The notes: generated by a model not told the origin, from the letters alone. Positions 45,213 through 53,874 are shown, counted from the first letter of the stretch. The stretch: DNA of 64,000 bases from Frisingicoccus caecimuris (GCF_004340975.1 NZ_SLXA01000001.1:62001-126000); one strand, 5' to 3'. Made by a program: numbers and translations.

Positions 45213-47834
45213 CTATTTTGCCTCATACCAGTCCGTACCTGTATTTATGTCTATTTCCAACGGCACCTTAAGTTTTGCCGCATGGCTCATTTCGTCATGA
45301 AGAATCTGCTTCACAGTCTCCACCTCATCCATCGCCGCCTCAATCAACAGTTCATCGTGAATCTGGAGAACAAGCCGGGATTTTAACCCTTCTTCTCTTA
45401 GTCTCCGATCCACATGAATCATGGCAATTTTTATAATATCTGCTGCTGTTCCCTGAATAGGAGAGTTCATCGCAACCCGTTCGCCGAAAGATCTCTGCAT
45501 AAAATTACTGGAAAACAGTTCAGGAATCGGTCGTTTTCGATGAAACAATGTATATACACTGCCTTTTTCCTTTCCCTCGGCAACAAGCCCATCAAGGAAA
45601 TCTTTAATCTTTGGATAAGCCGCAAAATATTGTTTGATATAAACCTCTGCTTCTTTTCGGGTAATGCTCAATCCCTGACTCAGTCCAAAGGAACTGATGC
45701 CATAGATGATGCCAAAATTAACCGCCTTCGCATTGCTCCGCTGTTGGCTGGTGACTTCCTCAAGCGGTGTATGGAATACCTGTGAAGCTGTCATACGATG
45801 AATATCTTCCGCCTGTTTATAGGCTTCGATCAAGTTTTCATCCCCGGACATATGAGCCAGAACACGAAGCTCAATCTGAGAATAATCCGCATCCACAAAT
45901 ACACAGCCATCCTTCGGCACAAAAACCTTCCGAATCCGTCGGCCAAGTTCCACGCGAACAGGGATATTTTGAAGGTTTGGCTCCGTACTGCTGATTCGTC
46001 CGGTAGCCGTGATCGTCTGATGGAACTTCCCATGAATTCGTTCGTCTTCTGAAATAAAATTAGCCAGACCGTCCGCATATGTTGATTTTAACTTTGTCAA
46101 CTGTCGATATTCCAGTACCAGCCGCGCGATCGGCTTTTCGTCCTGAAGCTTTTCCAGTACTGATGCGGAGGTAGAATACCCGGTTTTTGTCTTTTTACCA
46201 TAAGGCAGATGAAGCTTCTCAAAAAGAATGGTTCCCAGCTGCTTCGGTGAAAGAATATTAAATTCTTCGCCAGCCAGGGCATAAATCTCCTGTTCAAGCT
46301 CCTGAATCCGTCCAACCAGATGGTCTCCATATTCTCTCAGAGCCTCCCGTTCCACACGAATTCCGGCTATTTCCATTCGATATAAGGAAAAGCTCAGCGG
46401 CAATTCTATTTCCCTGTAAAGTTCCCACATATTTTCTTTTTCCAGCGCTGCTCTAAGTTCCGGCGCAGCTTTTAACGGCAGGGAAGCATAGTATCCGAGC
46501 CATGTCAGCGCCTTCGTTCTATCCTCCGAAAAAATCTCAGATAATTTCTTTTTTCCATACAGATCTGCTCTGGAAGGCAAGGTCATGCCAAGATAGTCTC
46601 TGGCAATATCATCATAATCGTAGGAATCCTTTAAAGGATTCAGAAGATAAGCCATGAGACTGATATCCAGCACATTATCCGACTCCTTTAACGGAAAATA
46701 ATGAAGTCTTTCTTTTAAATCCATGACCGCCATATCCGGATGCCCGTCAAACCATCCGGCCATTCCGTTCAAATCATCCGCAGATTTTGTCGGCATCCAG
46801 AAACACTTATCGTCATATGCCATGACCAGACCCCATAAACCATCTTCGCATATCGGATATGCACTGAACATCGGCCGGCTCATAGCCTCAAATATCTTTT
46901 GCTGCTGCTCATTCCTGTCTGTCAGCTCCACAGCCGCCGACAACACCGGGACAGCTACGTTTTCCTGATCAAAACGATTTAATATATTTTTAAATTCCAG
47001 CCGCTTCATCATCTGATAAGCTGATTGAGAATACATATTTTCCAGGCCTGCCGATGTGTCTGGTATTTCAATCGGTGCATGTGTATCAATGGCCGCCAGT
47101 TTTTTACTCATAACCGCCATGTCATAATGTTCTCTTAAATTATTTGCCGCCCTCGCCGGTTTGATATCATCTACATGGGCATGAGCTTCCTCAATACTCC
47201 CATAGGCCGTAATGATTTTTGTCGCTGTCTTTTCACCGATTCCCGGCACTCCCGGAATGTTATCCGAAGCATCACCCATCAATGCTTTCAAATCAATAAA
47301 CTGGGTCGGTGTCACCTGATATGTCTTTAATACATCTTCGGCATAATAATTTTCCACCTGAGTACCGCCGGCTTTCGTTTTCGGTATACTGATCTTAACC
47401 TTTTCCGTGGCCAGCTGCAATAAATCTCTGTCTCCGGAAATCACGGTGACATCACAGCCCTGTTCCTCATATATGCGACTGAGACTGCCAAGGATATCAT
47501 CCGCTTCATACCCTTCCTTTGTGACGATCGGAATTTCCATCGCCTGAAGCACTTCTTTAAGCACAGGCACCTGCTCATGAAGTTCCTGAGGCATCGGCTT
47601 CCGTGTTCCCTTATAAGCTCCATACATTTTATGCCGGAAGGTCGGCGCTTTTAAATCGAAAGCCACGATCAGCGTTTCGGCCTTTTCTTCCTCAATAGCT
47701 TTAAACATAATATTCAAAAACCCATAAATTCCATTGGTATGTAGCCCCTCAGAATTTGTCAGTATGGGCACACCATAGAAAGCCCGGTTTAAAATGCTGT
47801 GTCCATCAATCAATACTACTTTTTTGCTTATCAT
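45213..47834 (-). CDS. polA: DNA polymerase I
   Basis: The 873-residue enzyme has an N-terminal 5'-3' exonuclease (DGHSILNRAFYG at about 10-21, SGDRDLLQLA, and the helix-hairpin-helix GVPGIGEKTATKI). The central region is 3'-5'-exonuclease-like but lacks clear DxE catalytic residues, so proofreading is probably inactive, as in Bacillus. The C-terminal polymerase domain has DADYSQIELRVLAH, QRSNAKAVNFGIIYG and QIHDELL. A longer frame starts with TTG at 47843. The ATG at 47834 follows AAAGG and overlaps the upstream gene's stop. Confidence 0.97.
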   Translation of the reverse strand: MISKKVVLIDGHSILNRAFYGVPILTNSEGLHTNGIYGFLNIMFKAIEEEKAETLIVAFDLKAPTFRHKMYGAYKGTRKPMPQELHEQVPVLKEVLQAMEIPIVTKEGYEADDILGSLSRIYEEQGCDVTVISGDRDLLQLATEKVKISIPKTKAGGTQVENYYAEDVLKTYQVTPTQFIDLKALMGDASDNIPGVPGIGEKTATKIITAYGSIEEAHAHVDDIKPARAANNLREHYDMAVMSKKLAAIDTHAPIEIPDTSAGLENMYSQSAYQMMKRLEFKNILNRFDQENVAVPVLSAAVELTDRNEQQQKIFEAMSRPMFSAYPICEDGLWGLVMAYDDKCFWMPTKSADDLNGMAGWFDGHPDMAVMDLKERLHYFPLKESDNVLDISLMAYLLNPLKDSYDYDDIARDYLGMTLPSRADLYGKKKLSEIFSEDRTKALTWLGYYASLPLKAAPELRAALEKENMWELYREIELPLSFSLYRMEIAGIRVEREALREYGDHLVGRIQELEQEIYALAGEEFNILSPKQLGTILFEKLHLPYGKKTKTGYSTSASVLEKLQDEKPIARLVLEYRQLTKLKSTYADGLANFISEDERIHGKFHQTITATGRISSTEPNLQNIPVRVELGRRIRKVFVPKDGCVFVDADYSQIELRVLAHMSGDENLIEAYKQAEDIHRMTASQVFHTPLEEVTSQQRSNAKAVNFGIIYGISSFGLSQGLSITRKEAEVYIKQYFAAYPKIKDFLDGLVAEGKEKGSVYTLFHRKRPIPELFSSNFMQRSFGERVAMNSPIQGTAADIIKIAMIHVDRRLREEGLKSRLVLQIHDELLIEAAMDEVETVKQILHDEMSHAAKLKVPLEIDINTGTDWYEAK

Positions 47835-48373
47835 CTCATCCAACCTTTCTTCGGTCTGGCCGCCTTTCTGCTGTCAAATACATCCATTCCAGGCATCCGA
47901 ACCGAATACACAAGTTTTAAATTGTCACCATCACGAATATAAAGAAACTTGTCCGTTATCCGTTCTTTCCGATGAAGATTCAACGGATTATAAATACCAC
48001 TGCTGACCGTTACTGTCAGGTGTTTTTCATGTTCTATATTTCCTGCCAGAAACAGGATCATACTGGACAGGAGAAATGAAGCTATTATAAAAGCTGTTGC
48101 ACCTATCATTTTTTTGAAAAACCGGGTCCGACGCTGCTGACGCAGCCAGGCTTCCTTTTCCTCTATCCGATGATCCAGGGCTTTCAGATAATCGGATGTT
48201 TCTTCCTTTTCATCCAAAAGTCTTATAACGGCCATGACCGTGTAGGTTGCTTCCAGGTCATCATAACAGGACGGACAATGCTTCACATGTTCCAAAAAAT
48301 CTGTCAGTGCCTTTTCATCCAGTTTATCATCAATAAATCGATTAATTAATCCCTGTGCTTCAATACAATCCAT
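47831..48373 (-). CDS. Anti-sigma-factor-like zinc-finger membrane protein
   Basis: This 180-residue protein has an N-terminal zinc-finger HC2-type anti-sigma domain: FLEHVKHCPSCYDDLE contains the H-x3-C-x2-C motif at about residues 28-34. A coiled linker follows, then one transmembrane segment (about 93-115) and an extracytoplasmic tail. Such proteins normally sequester an ECF sigma factor, but no sigma gene is in this window. The longest frame starts at 48403. AAAGGA lies 8 nt before the ATG at 48373, so I use that start. It overlaps polA by 4 nt, so the two are coupled. Confidence 0.82.
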   Translation of the reverse strand: MDCIEAQGLINRFIDDKLDEKALTDFLEHVKHCPSCYDDLEATYTVMAVIRLLDEKEETSDYLKALDHRIEEKEAWLRQQRRTRFFKKMIGATAFIIASFLLSSMILFLAGNIEHEKHLTVTVSSGIYNPLNLHRKERITDKFLYIRDGDNLKLVYSVRMPGMDVFDSRKAARPKKGWMR

Positions 48374-48405
48374 AGAACTTATCCTTTTCTTAGTATATAG
48401 CATTT

Positions 48406-48442
48406 ACCAAAAAAAGATACCGAAAACCTCTCCGATATCTTT
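48406..48442 (-). terminator. Terminator of the MBOAT-DHHW operon
   Basis: Arms 48433-48442 and 48413-48422 form a 10-bp stem with one wobble pair and a 10-nt loop. It is followed by U7 on the minus strand, about 30 nt before the anti-sigma-like gene start. Confidence 0.88.
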
Positions 48443-48451
48443 TTCTGCTGA

Positions 48452-49840
48452 TTAATAGTTGACAATCTCCATAATATTGCTGACCAGAGAAGATGTTGTG
48501 GCCGCAGAAATATTATTTATAAATATAACATCTTTAATATTTCTTTCCTGTATCAGAGTTGTCAATCCTTCTGGATAATACCGATAATCCACCACATATA
48601 CATTTTCGTAATGGTCTACTAAAAATGGTACAAAAGCGTTGCCAAAGGATTCTTTAATAACAACGCAGGAGCTTCCATCATTCATATTCGGGTTGTGAAT
48701 CTCTTCAAAAGGTTGATCTCCCGCAATAAAGCAATTGTATTTTGAATCCGAATTCCAGTCGGAAACATCATAGATAATATCATAATCAACCACATTCCCA
48801 TCCACATCCGTATAGGTCATCTTATTTGTTGCCAGAGGAATATAGGCGGTAACCACATCGGGATTTTCAGCGAGAGACGGTGTCTGATTACTTGCCGCAT
48901 AAAGGGTCCCGATAAAATCATCGAAGACCATAGTCTCATATTCCCCCAAAGATGTCGGCGTTATTCCCTTTTCCTTCATAAGCTGGCTGTAGGCGTAGTA
49001 TGCGCCAAGAGCCGTCCAGTGATGGTCCGTTCGGAAATAGAGATATTCGTCCGAATGATTTTTCAAGGCGGTAAAGGCATCGATGGTCACAACTTTTTTA
49101 TCCATATTATCATATATATATTGGATTGCTGCCTGCTCATCGCTACAGCCCAATTCTTCCTGAAGTTTCTCATCCAGATATATTCCCGTACTGATCGGAA
49201 CGACAATATCATAGACTGTCACGTCGCTGGACACTTTATTCGCCAGCGCACTGACCGCATCAATATATTGATTGGCCGCTTCCTGGGTAAAACCATAAAG
49301 ACTAAAGGCCGTATCATCCGCCACATAGACTGAACCCACCTGCTCCGGAACATTCGTAATCTGCCGCCGTTTAGCGCCGCCATTGGCCGCATCGGCCGCT
49401 CGCTGAGTTTCAATACGTTCCTTTATACTCTCCTGCAAGCTGTCCATCTCCTGCTGAATATTCGGAAGCACGATATCCATCAGAGATATACGCTTTGCCG
49501 GCACCTCGTCAGCTGTCTGGATGGAACCGTGAATCTGATTATCCTGAATTCCGTAAAGCCCCCTGTAACGTGTATTTCCCGTCAGCAACGCTTCCCGAAA
49601 TGGAAATGTATCCGCATACCAGGTACTGACCCCGTTAAGGAATTCCCCGTTTAAAAAGCTTTGCACAGAAAACGCCGGAAACTTTGTCAGAGTTCTTTTC
49701 TCGACTTTTGATTCCTTTGGTCGAAGCGGAATAATCAGCGCTATGATGGCCATTAACATCAAAACGGCTGAAAAGACGTAAATCTTATATTTCATATATT
49801 TATAATTCTTTTTCTTTTTGCGATTTCTTCTCTTCTCCAT
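48452..49840 (-). CDS. DHHW-family (AlgX/DltD-like) exported acetylation protein
   Basis: This 462-residue protein has a Lys/Arg-rich N terminus, one transmembrane segment (about 22-43) and an extracytoplasmic SGNH-like domain with the DHHW motif in YFRTDHHWTALGAYYAY at about 269-285. Members of this group work with MBOAT acyltransferases to O-acetylate exported polysaccharides. A later KESFGNAFVPFLVDHY segment matches the SGNH catalytic region. It directly follows the MBOAT gene by 18 nt, as expected for a functional pair. The polysaccharide target is unknown. Confidence 0.9.
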   Translation of the reverse strand: MEKRRNRKKKKNYKYMKYKIYVFSAVLMLMAIIALIIPLRPKESKVEKRTLTKFPAFSVQSFLNGEFLNGVSTWYADTFPFREALLTGNTRYRGLYGIQDNQIHGSIQTADEVPAKRISLMDIVLPNIQQEMDSLQESIKERIETQRAADAANGGAKRRQITNVPEQVGSVYVADDTAFSLYGFTQEAANQYIDAVSALANKVSSDVTVYDIVVPISTGIYLDEKLQEELGCSDEQAAIQYIYDNMDKKVVTIDAFTALKNHSDEYLYFRTDHHWTALGAYYAYSQLMKEKGITPTSLGEYETMVFDDFIGTLYAASNQTPSLAENPDVVTAYIPLATNKMTYTDVDGNVVDYDIIYDVSDWNSDSKYNCFIAGDQPFEEIHNPNMNDGSSCVVIKESFGNAFVPFLVDHYENVYVVDYRYYPEGLTTLIQERNIKDVIFINNISAATTSSLVSNIMEIVNY

Positions 49841-49858
49841 AATGTCTGATCTATCCTT

Positions 49859-51295
49859 TTAAAACTGAAAATACAAAAACGGGTTATAGCTATTTCCCAC
49901 CAGCGCCATTGTAGCGAGCATCAAAAGAAATACCGGTCCGACAATTTCAATCACACGGCGTAAATACTTAAAAACAGCCACTGTCTTGCATTGTCGGCAC
50001 ATCCATTTATATCCATTGGAAGCCAGCGGGGTACAGGCAATCAACGCCACAATAATAAAGAATATATTATTTTTAAAAGTCATTGCAACTTCCAGACTAA
50101 TAAATCCATTATGATTTAGCCCAAACATCCCTTTGAGCATAAGCCCCACACGAGACAGGTCTGTAAATTTAAAAATAATCCATCCAAAATAAACAACAAT
50201 CAATGTATAGATATGATGTACTGCCTTTGGAAGATGTTCTATCTTTTTCAGAAGTATCTTCTTTTCCAACACAAGGAATATAAAATAATAAAGCCCCCAA
50301 AGTACAAAATTCCAGCTTGATCCGTGCCAGAGACCGGTCAGAGCCCACACAATAAATAAATTAAGAATTGTTCTTTTTTCTCCTTTACGGTTTCCACCAA
50401 GAGGTATGTAAACATAATCCCTGAAAAAACTGCTCAGCGAAATGTGCCACCGTCGCCAAAATTCCGTTACTGTATTCGATATATAAGGATAATTAAAGTT
50501 TTCTTTATAGTGAAAACCAATCATAAGTCCCATACCTATAGCCATATCTGAATAAGCTGAAAAATCCAGATAAATCTGGAGCATATACATCAAAGCGCCA
50601 AGCCATAATCCAAGCGCCGGTACAGAATTAAACCTTATTACAGCCTCCGGAAGCATCATATCCGCAATCTGTGCACAGGAATTTGCAAACACAGCCTTTT
50701 TAACAAGTCCGATAGTAAAGCGGTTGATTCCCCGTCCAATCTCCGGAATCTTCGGTCTGCGGTGTTCTATTTCCCTGGCCACATCTTTATACCGAACAAT
50801 AGGTCCGGCGATGCACTGGTGAAAAAGACTGCAGTACAGAAGCACCAGCCAGTACTTCTTCTGTGGTTCCACCTCTTGCCGATATACATCAACCACATAG
50901 GAAATCAGCTGAAATGTATAAAATGAAATACCGATAGGCAATACAATTTCCGGAATCACTTCCGGAAATCCTGTAATCCGCTTCACATTTTCAAGAATAA
51001 AACCAGCATATTTAAAGTAGCCGAGCAAAGCGAGCTGGAGTCCAATGCCGATAACGAGACACAGACGTTTTAATAATAAATTGTTGCGGAAGTGATGGAT
51101 CTGCAGAGCCGAAAACCAACTGATCAGAGCCATGAGCAACAAAAGAACAAGATATTTTGGTCCTCCCCATGCATAGAAAATCAGCGAAGAAACTAATAAA
51201 ACCACGTTCTTTTTCTGAATCGTGCCAACATAACAATAGATGAACATGGTCACTGCAAAAAACAGATATATAAATAATAAACTCGAAAAAACCAA
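49859..51295 (-). CDS. MBOAT-family O-acyltransferase (AlgI-like), TTG start
   Basis: This 478-residue polytopic membrane protein has the AlgI/DltB pattern: VFSSLLFIYLFF at the N terminus, SFYTFQLISYVVDVYR, FRDYVYIPLGGNRKG and the catalytic His segment TGLWHGSSWNFVLWG. It transfers acetyl groups across the membrane to the DHHW partner. The longest frame starts at 51403, but the extra 36 residues are not family-like. A TTG at 51295 has GGAGG 7 nt upstream, and the family normally begins MVFSSLLF, so TTG is chosen. Confidence 0.9.
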   Translation of the reverse strand: MVFSSLLFIYLFFAVTMFIYCYVGTIQKKNVVLLVSSLIFYAWGGPKYLVLLLLMALISWFSALQIHHFRNNLLLKRLCLVIGIGLQLALLGYFKYAGFILENVKRITGFPEVIPEIVLPIGISFYTFQLISYVVDVYRQEVEPQKKYWLVLLYCSLFHQCIAGPIVRYKDVAREIEHRRPKIPEIGRGINRFTIGLVKKAVFANSCAQIADMMLPEAVIRFNSVPALGLWLGALMYMLQIYLDFSAYSDMAIGMGLMIGFHYKENFNYPYISNTVTEFWRRWHISLSSFFRDYVYIPLGGNRKGEKRTILNLFIVWALTGLWHGSSWNFVLWGLYYFIFLVLEKKILLKKIEHLPKAVHHIYTLIVVYFGWIIFKFTDLSRVGLMLKGMFGLNHNGFISLEVAMTFKNNIFFIIVALIACTPLASNGYKWMCRQCKTVAVFKYLRRVIEIVGPVFLLMLATMALVGNSYNPFLYFQF

Positions 51296-51374
51296 GATAC
51301 TCCCTCCAAAAAGCCCTAAACGCTCTGCTTTTTTTATGTCGAATGTTTTACAAAAATGTCGTTCAACTCTATTT

Positions 51375-51403
51375 ATTCTAATATGATTGTTTTCAATATT
51401 CAA
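51375..51403 (-). promoter_or_regulatory. Promoter of the MBOAT-DHHW operon
   Basis: On the minus strand TTGAAT (51398-51403) and TAGAAT (51375-51380) have a 17-nt spacer, about 80 nt upstream of the TTG start. Confidence 0.65.
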
Positions 51404-51558
51404 GGGGAATCCCGGAAAAAAAACGAAATTAACAGTTTTGTAATATTTTGACGAAAATCCTTATTTTTTCAGGACAAAGCTAACAAAAAATTCTGTGATA
51501 CAGGTTACTTCCTCACAAATTTCCAAAAAAAGATTTGTTCAATATGTACAAACACAAA

Positions 51559-51597
51559 TATGCAGAAAAACGCATCATCAACACGCCTTTCTGCATA
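51559..51597. repeat. Perfect 10-bp inverted repeat in the MBOAT-PAP2 gap
   Basis: Arms TATGCAGAAA and TTTCTGCATA (51559-51568, 51588-51597) flank a 19-nt loop. There is no U-tract in either direction, so it is not a standard terminator. It lies between the PAP2 terminator and the MBOAT promoter. The rest of the gap, 51404-51603, shows nothing else I can support. Confidence 0.5.
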
Positions 51598-51603
51598 CTT
51601 TAA

Positions 51604-51637
51604 CATTAAAACCCGGCCTGATTTTTCAGACCGGGTT
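51604..51637 (-). terminator. Terminator of the PAP2 gene
   Basis: Arms 51626-51637 and 51610-51621 form a 12-bp GC-rich stem with one wobble pair and a 4-nt loop. A short U-rich tract follows on the minus strand. Confidence 0.88.
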
Positions 51638-51642
51638 GAACT

Positions 51643-52320
51643 TTAAGAGTTTTCAGCTCCTGAATATTCTCTTTGATGAACAAGAATACTGCTGTTCTCA
51701 GGGCGATAAACCAATATACAAACAACAACATTCATGGCCAGTGCAAGTACCACATCTACAACGGTATGCTGCTTCAAAAACATGGTTGCAGCTACAATGG
51801 AAATGGTTAAAACAAATGCTCCCCATACAACCCAACGCTTGTTTTTTAATGCCTTACACCGGGCAATGGCAATAAATGCCGCAATCGAATTATACACATG
51901 AATACTCGGCAGAACATTCGTCGGTGTATCAATAGTATAAAGGAACCGGACCATATCTGTAAATATATTCTCCCTCGGAAATTCGATCGGCCGAAGCAGA
52001 TGGCCGTTCGGATAAATCCATGAAACAAAGATAAACACAGTCATGCCGATACCTAAATTAAATATCAACTGCAGATATTCTTTCTGGTCCTTATTTTTAA
52101 ACATAAACCACAGCACCGTAAAAGCAATGTAGAAAAACCATAAAAAGTAAGGAACTACAAAATATTCACAGAAAGGCACCATCTTATCAAAGCTCGAATG
52201 AATCACATGAAAACGATAGTTCACACGGTTCTCAAGGTAAAAAAAGGATACCATATAAAAAACCATGAACAAAGGAACCAATAATTTTGTTCCATGCTTT
52301 CTTAAAAATTCTCTTGTCAT
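51643..52320 (-). CDS. PAP2-family membrane phosphatase
   Basis: This 225-residue polytopic protein has about six hydrophobic segments. The phosphatase motifs are recognisable: RP in GHLLRPIEFP, PSIHVYNS (motif 2, with Ile in place of Gly of PSGH), and FLKQHTVVDVV with the H-x3-D of motif 3. It resembles the inositol-phosphoceramide-synthase-like PAP2 group. A lipid phosphate or undecaprenyl pyrophosphate are possible substrates. The longest frame starts with TTG at 52338; the ATG at 52320 fits the promoter better, although its ribosome site is weak. Confidence 0.85.
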   Translation of the reverse strand: MTREFLRKHGTKLLVPLFMVFYMVSFFYLENRVNYRFHVIHSSFDKMVPFCEYFVVPYFLWFFYIAFTVLWFMFKNKDQKEYLQLIFNLGIGMTVFIFVSWIYPNGHLLRPIEFPRENIFTDMVRFLYTIDTPTNVLPSIHVYNSIAAFIAIARCKALKNKRWVVWGAFVLTISIVAATMFLKQHTVVDVVLALAMNVVVCILVYRPENSSILVHQREYSGAENS

Positions 52321-52364
52321 ACGCACCACGCTTTCCAAAAAACGTCATCAACTATCTTTATGGA

Positions 52365-52393
52365 ATTATAGCACCCGATTTTTCCATCTGCAA
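52365..52393 (-). promoter_or_regulatory. Promoter of the PAP2 gene
   Basis: On the minus strand TTGCAG (52388-52393) and a perfect TATAAT (52365-52370) have a 17-nt spacer, with a TGC extended -10. Confidence 0.75.
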
Positions 52394-52428
52394 GCATCTT
52401 AAGCGATTTTTAAGAAAGTTCATTAAAA

Positions 52429-52740
52429 TTAAAGTATTTTGACTGCTGTGCCATAGGCAATGACCTCCGCTGCGCCGCTCATGACCGACGCGGATGCATA
52501 ACGTATGTTGATGATGGCATCTGCTCCAAGCTGTTCCGCTTCATCAACCATCCTTTTCATTGCAATCTGACGGGCTTGATTGAGCATTTCCGTATAGCCG
52601 GTAATCTCACCTCCGACAACAGTCTTTAATCCTGACATAATATCTTTTCCCAGGTGACTTGACTGAACCACGTTTCCCTTAACCAGGCCAAGGGCCTCAA
52701 TTTTCTTTTCCGGTACATAATTAATACTTAGCAGCAGCAT
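52429..52740 (-). CDS. YbjQ family (UPF0145) protein
   Basis: This 103-residue protein of the YbjQ/heavy-metal-binding-domain family has GNVVQSSHLGKDIMSGLKTVVGGEITGYTEML, then ARQIAMKRMVDEAEQLGADAIINIRY and a final AEVIAYGTAVKI. The fold is a pentameric YjfJ-like barrel in family structures, with no firm function. A longer TTG frame starts at 52758; the ATG at 52740 follows GGAGGAG. It overlaps the MerR stop by 20 nt, so it is co-expressed with the regulator. Confidence 0.92.
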   Translation of the reverse strand: MLLLSINYVPEKKIEALGLVKGNVVQSSHLGKDIMSGLKTVVGGEITGYTEMLNQARQIAMKRMVDEAEQLGADAIINIRYASASVMSGAAEVIAYGTAVKIL

Positions 52741-53371
52741 CTTCTTCTCCTCCTTCAATTTCCTGATAACGTTTCCATAAATTCCATAAAACTCCTAAAA
52801 TGACCAACAATGAAATAGCTGTCATAAATACTACAAAGAATATCGGCGGCCGGTCAACCGGATCTGCGATATACATCCACACAGAAAGTACACTGACCGA
52901 CACCATAAGCACAATCATCAAAAGCGACATCATTAATGGTGCAAAAAGCTTATGTTTGCGGTCTTTCATCCGTACATTCATAAAACGGGTCCCCTCCTTT
53001 TCCATATGCTCCATTTTCTCCAAATATTCCGAAGCGTTCATTGATGAAAAGTGTTCTTTACGTTCCATGAGCATCTGGCAGAAAACCTGCATTTCTTCGA
53101 TATTCTTTTCCTCTCTTTCCAGAAAGATGTGATGCCTGCGAAGAGCATCCTCCATCGTCAGAACTCCAGTTTTTATTTTTCGAATTTCCTCAATCGGAAT
53201 GGAAAGCTTGCGAAGCAGTTTGATTTTCTGAAGTAAAAGCAAATCCTCTTCTGAATATTCCCGATAGCCGTTCTGAGCATTTCTGTCCGGTTTCAGCAAT
53301 CCCTCCTGCTCATAAAAGCGGATATTTTTTTTCGTGATTCCTACTTTTTGCTCCACTTCATTGATTTTCAT
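52721..53371 (-). CDS. MerR-family regulator with C-terminal membrane domain
   Basis: This 216-residue protein has an N-terminal MerR winged-helix (KINEVEQKVGITKKNIRFYEQEGLL, then YREYSEEDLLLLQKIKLLR), a coiled-coil helix (about 70-125) and two C-terminal transmembrane segments (about 141-163 and 175-197). No effector cysteines of a metal sensor are seen, so the membrane tail may sense envelope stress or tether the protein. The longest frame starts at 53485; AAGGAGG precedes the ATG at 53371. Its promoter has the 19-nt spacer and dyad typical of MerR control. Confidence 0.9.
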   Translation of the reverse strand: MKINEVEQKVGITKKNIRFYEQEGLLKPDRNAQNGYREYSEEDLLLLQKIKLLRKLSIPIEEIRKIKTGVLTMEDALRRHHIFLEREEKNIEEMQVFCQMLMERKEHFSSMNASEYLEKMEHMEKEGTRFMNVRMKDRKHKLFAPLMMSLLMIVLMVSVSVLSVWMYIADPVDRPPIFFVVFMTAISLLVILGVLWNLWKRYQEIEGGEEDAAAKY

Positions 53372-53396
53372 TCCAATACCTCCTTGCGATGTAAAA

Positions 53397-53427
53397 AGCA
53401 TACACCTTCTACCTTGTGGAAGGTCAA
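53397..53427 (-). promoter_or_regulatory. MerR-type promoter and operator
   Basis: On the minus strand TTGACC (53422-53427) and TATGCT (53397-53402) are separated by 19 nt. A perfect ACCTTC-N9-GAAGGT dyad (53404-53424) lies between them. This is the classic MerR arrangement of an overlong spacer with the regulator bound inside it, indicating autoregulation of the MerR-YbjQ pair. Confidence 0.85.
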
Positions 53428-53473
53428 CCCTTAATGTAAGTTTTTTAAAAAATAAAGAAAATATATAATTTTG

Positions 53474-53502
53474 TTGACAAATCAAAAAATATCCCGTATA
53501 AT
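53474..53502 (+). promoter_or_regulatory. Sigma-A promoter of tRNA-Leu
   Basis: A perfect TTGACA (53474-53479) and a perfect TATAAT (53497-53502) have a 17-nt spacer. Confidence 0.92.
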
Positions 53503-53520
53503 ATCATTTGTGTTTAACGT

Positions 53521-53603
53521 GCCGGCGTGTCGGAATGGCAGACGAGGCAGACTCAAAATCTGTTGTGGGCAACCACGTGCGGGTTCAAGTCCCGCTGCCG
53601 GCA
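53521..53603 (+). tRNA. tRNA-Leu (anticodon CAA)
   Basis: This 83-nt tRNA has the long variable arm of the leucine class. The acceptor is GCCGGCG paired with TGCCGGC (one G-U pair). The anticodon loop CTCAAAA gives CAA, which reads UUG. A standard T arm (GGTTCAAGTC) is present. CCA is not encoded. It is the only plus-strand RNA gene here, with its own promoter and terminator. Confidence 0.95.
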
Positions 53604-53615
53604 TTCTTTAGATAT

Positions 53616-53654
53616 CCTTGAAGCCTTGATTTTATCGGGTTTCAGGGTTTTTTT
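53616..53654 (+). terminator. Terminator of tRNA-Leu
   Basis: CCTTGAAGCC (53616-53625) pairs with GGTTTCAGGG (53638-53647), with two wobble pairs, and T7 follows. Confidence 0.88.
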
Positions 53655-53727
53655 CTTTTTCAGGTTTGGAAACTCTAATCACTTCATAATTCATATGTAG
53701 TATATCCCAACATTTGTTTTAGAACCC

Positions 53728-53787
53728 AAAAAAAGCAGGGTGAAAGGAATTAAAATATTTTCTTAAAACTCCCTTCAGCCTGCTTTA
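53728..53787 (-). terminator. Terminator of tRNA-Ala
   Basis: An AAAGCAGG/CCTGCTTT core with an interrupted inner stem, followed by U7 on the minus strand, ends 6 nt from the tRNA. The stretch 53655-53727, between the convergent tRNA terminators, shows nothing. Confidence 0.75.
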
Positions 53788-53792
53788 TTTTA

Positions 53793-53865
53793 TGGAGCAT
53801 ACGGGATTCGAACCCGTGGCCTCAACAATGCGAATGTTGCGCGCTCCCAACTGCGCTAATGCCCC
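53793..53865 (-). tRNA. tRNA-Ala (anticodon CGC)
   Basis: This 73-nt tRNA has the alanine identity pair G3:U70 in the acceptor (GGGGCAT with ATGCTCC, discriminator A). The anticodon loop TTCGCAT gives CGC, which reads GCG. The T arm GGTTCGAATCC is standard. CCA is not encoded. Confidence 0.95.
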
Positions 53866-53874
53866 GCTGAATCA

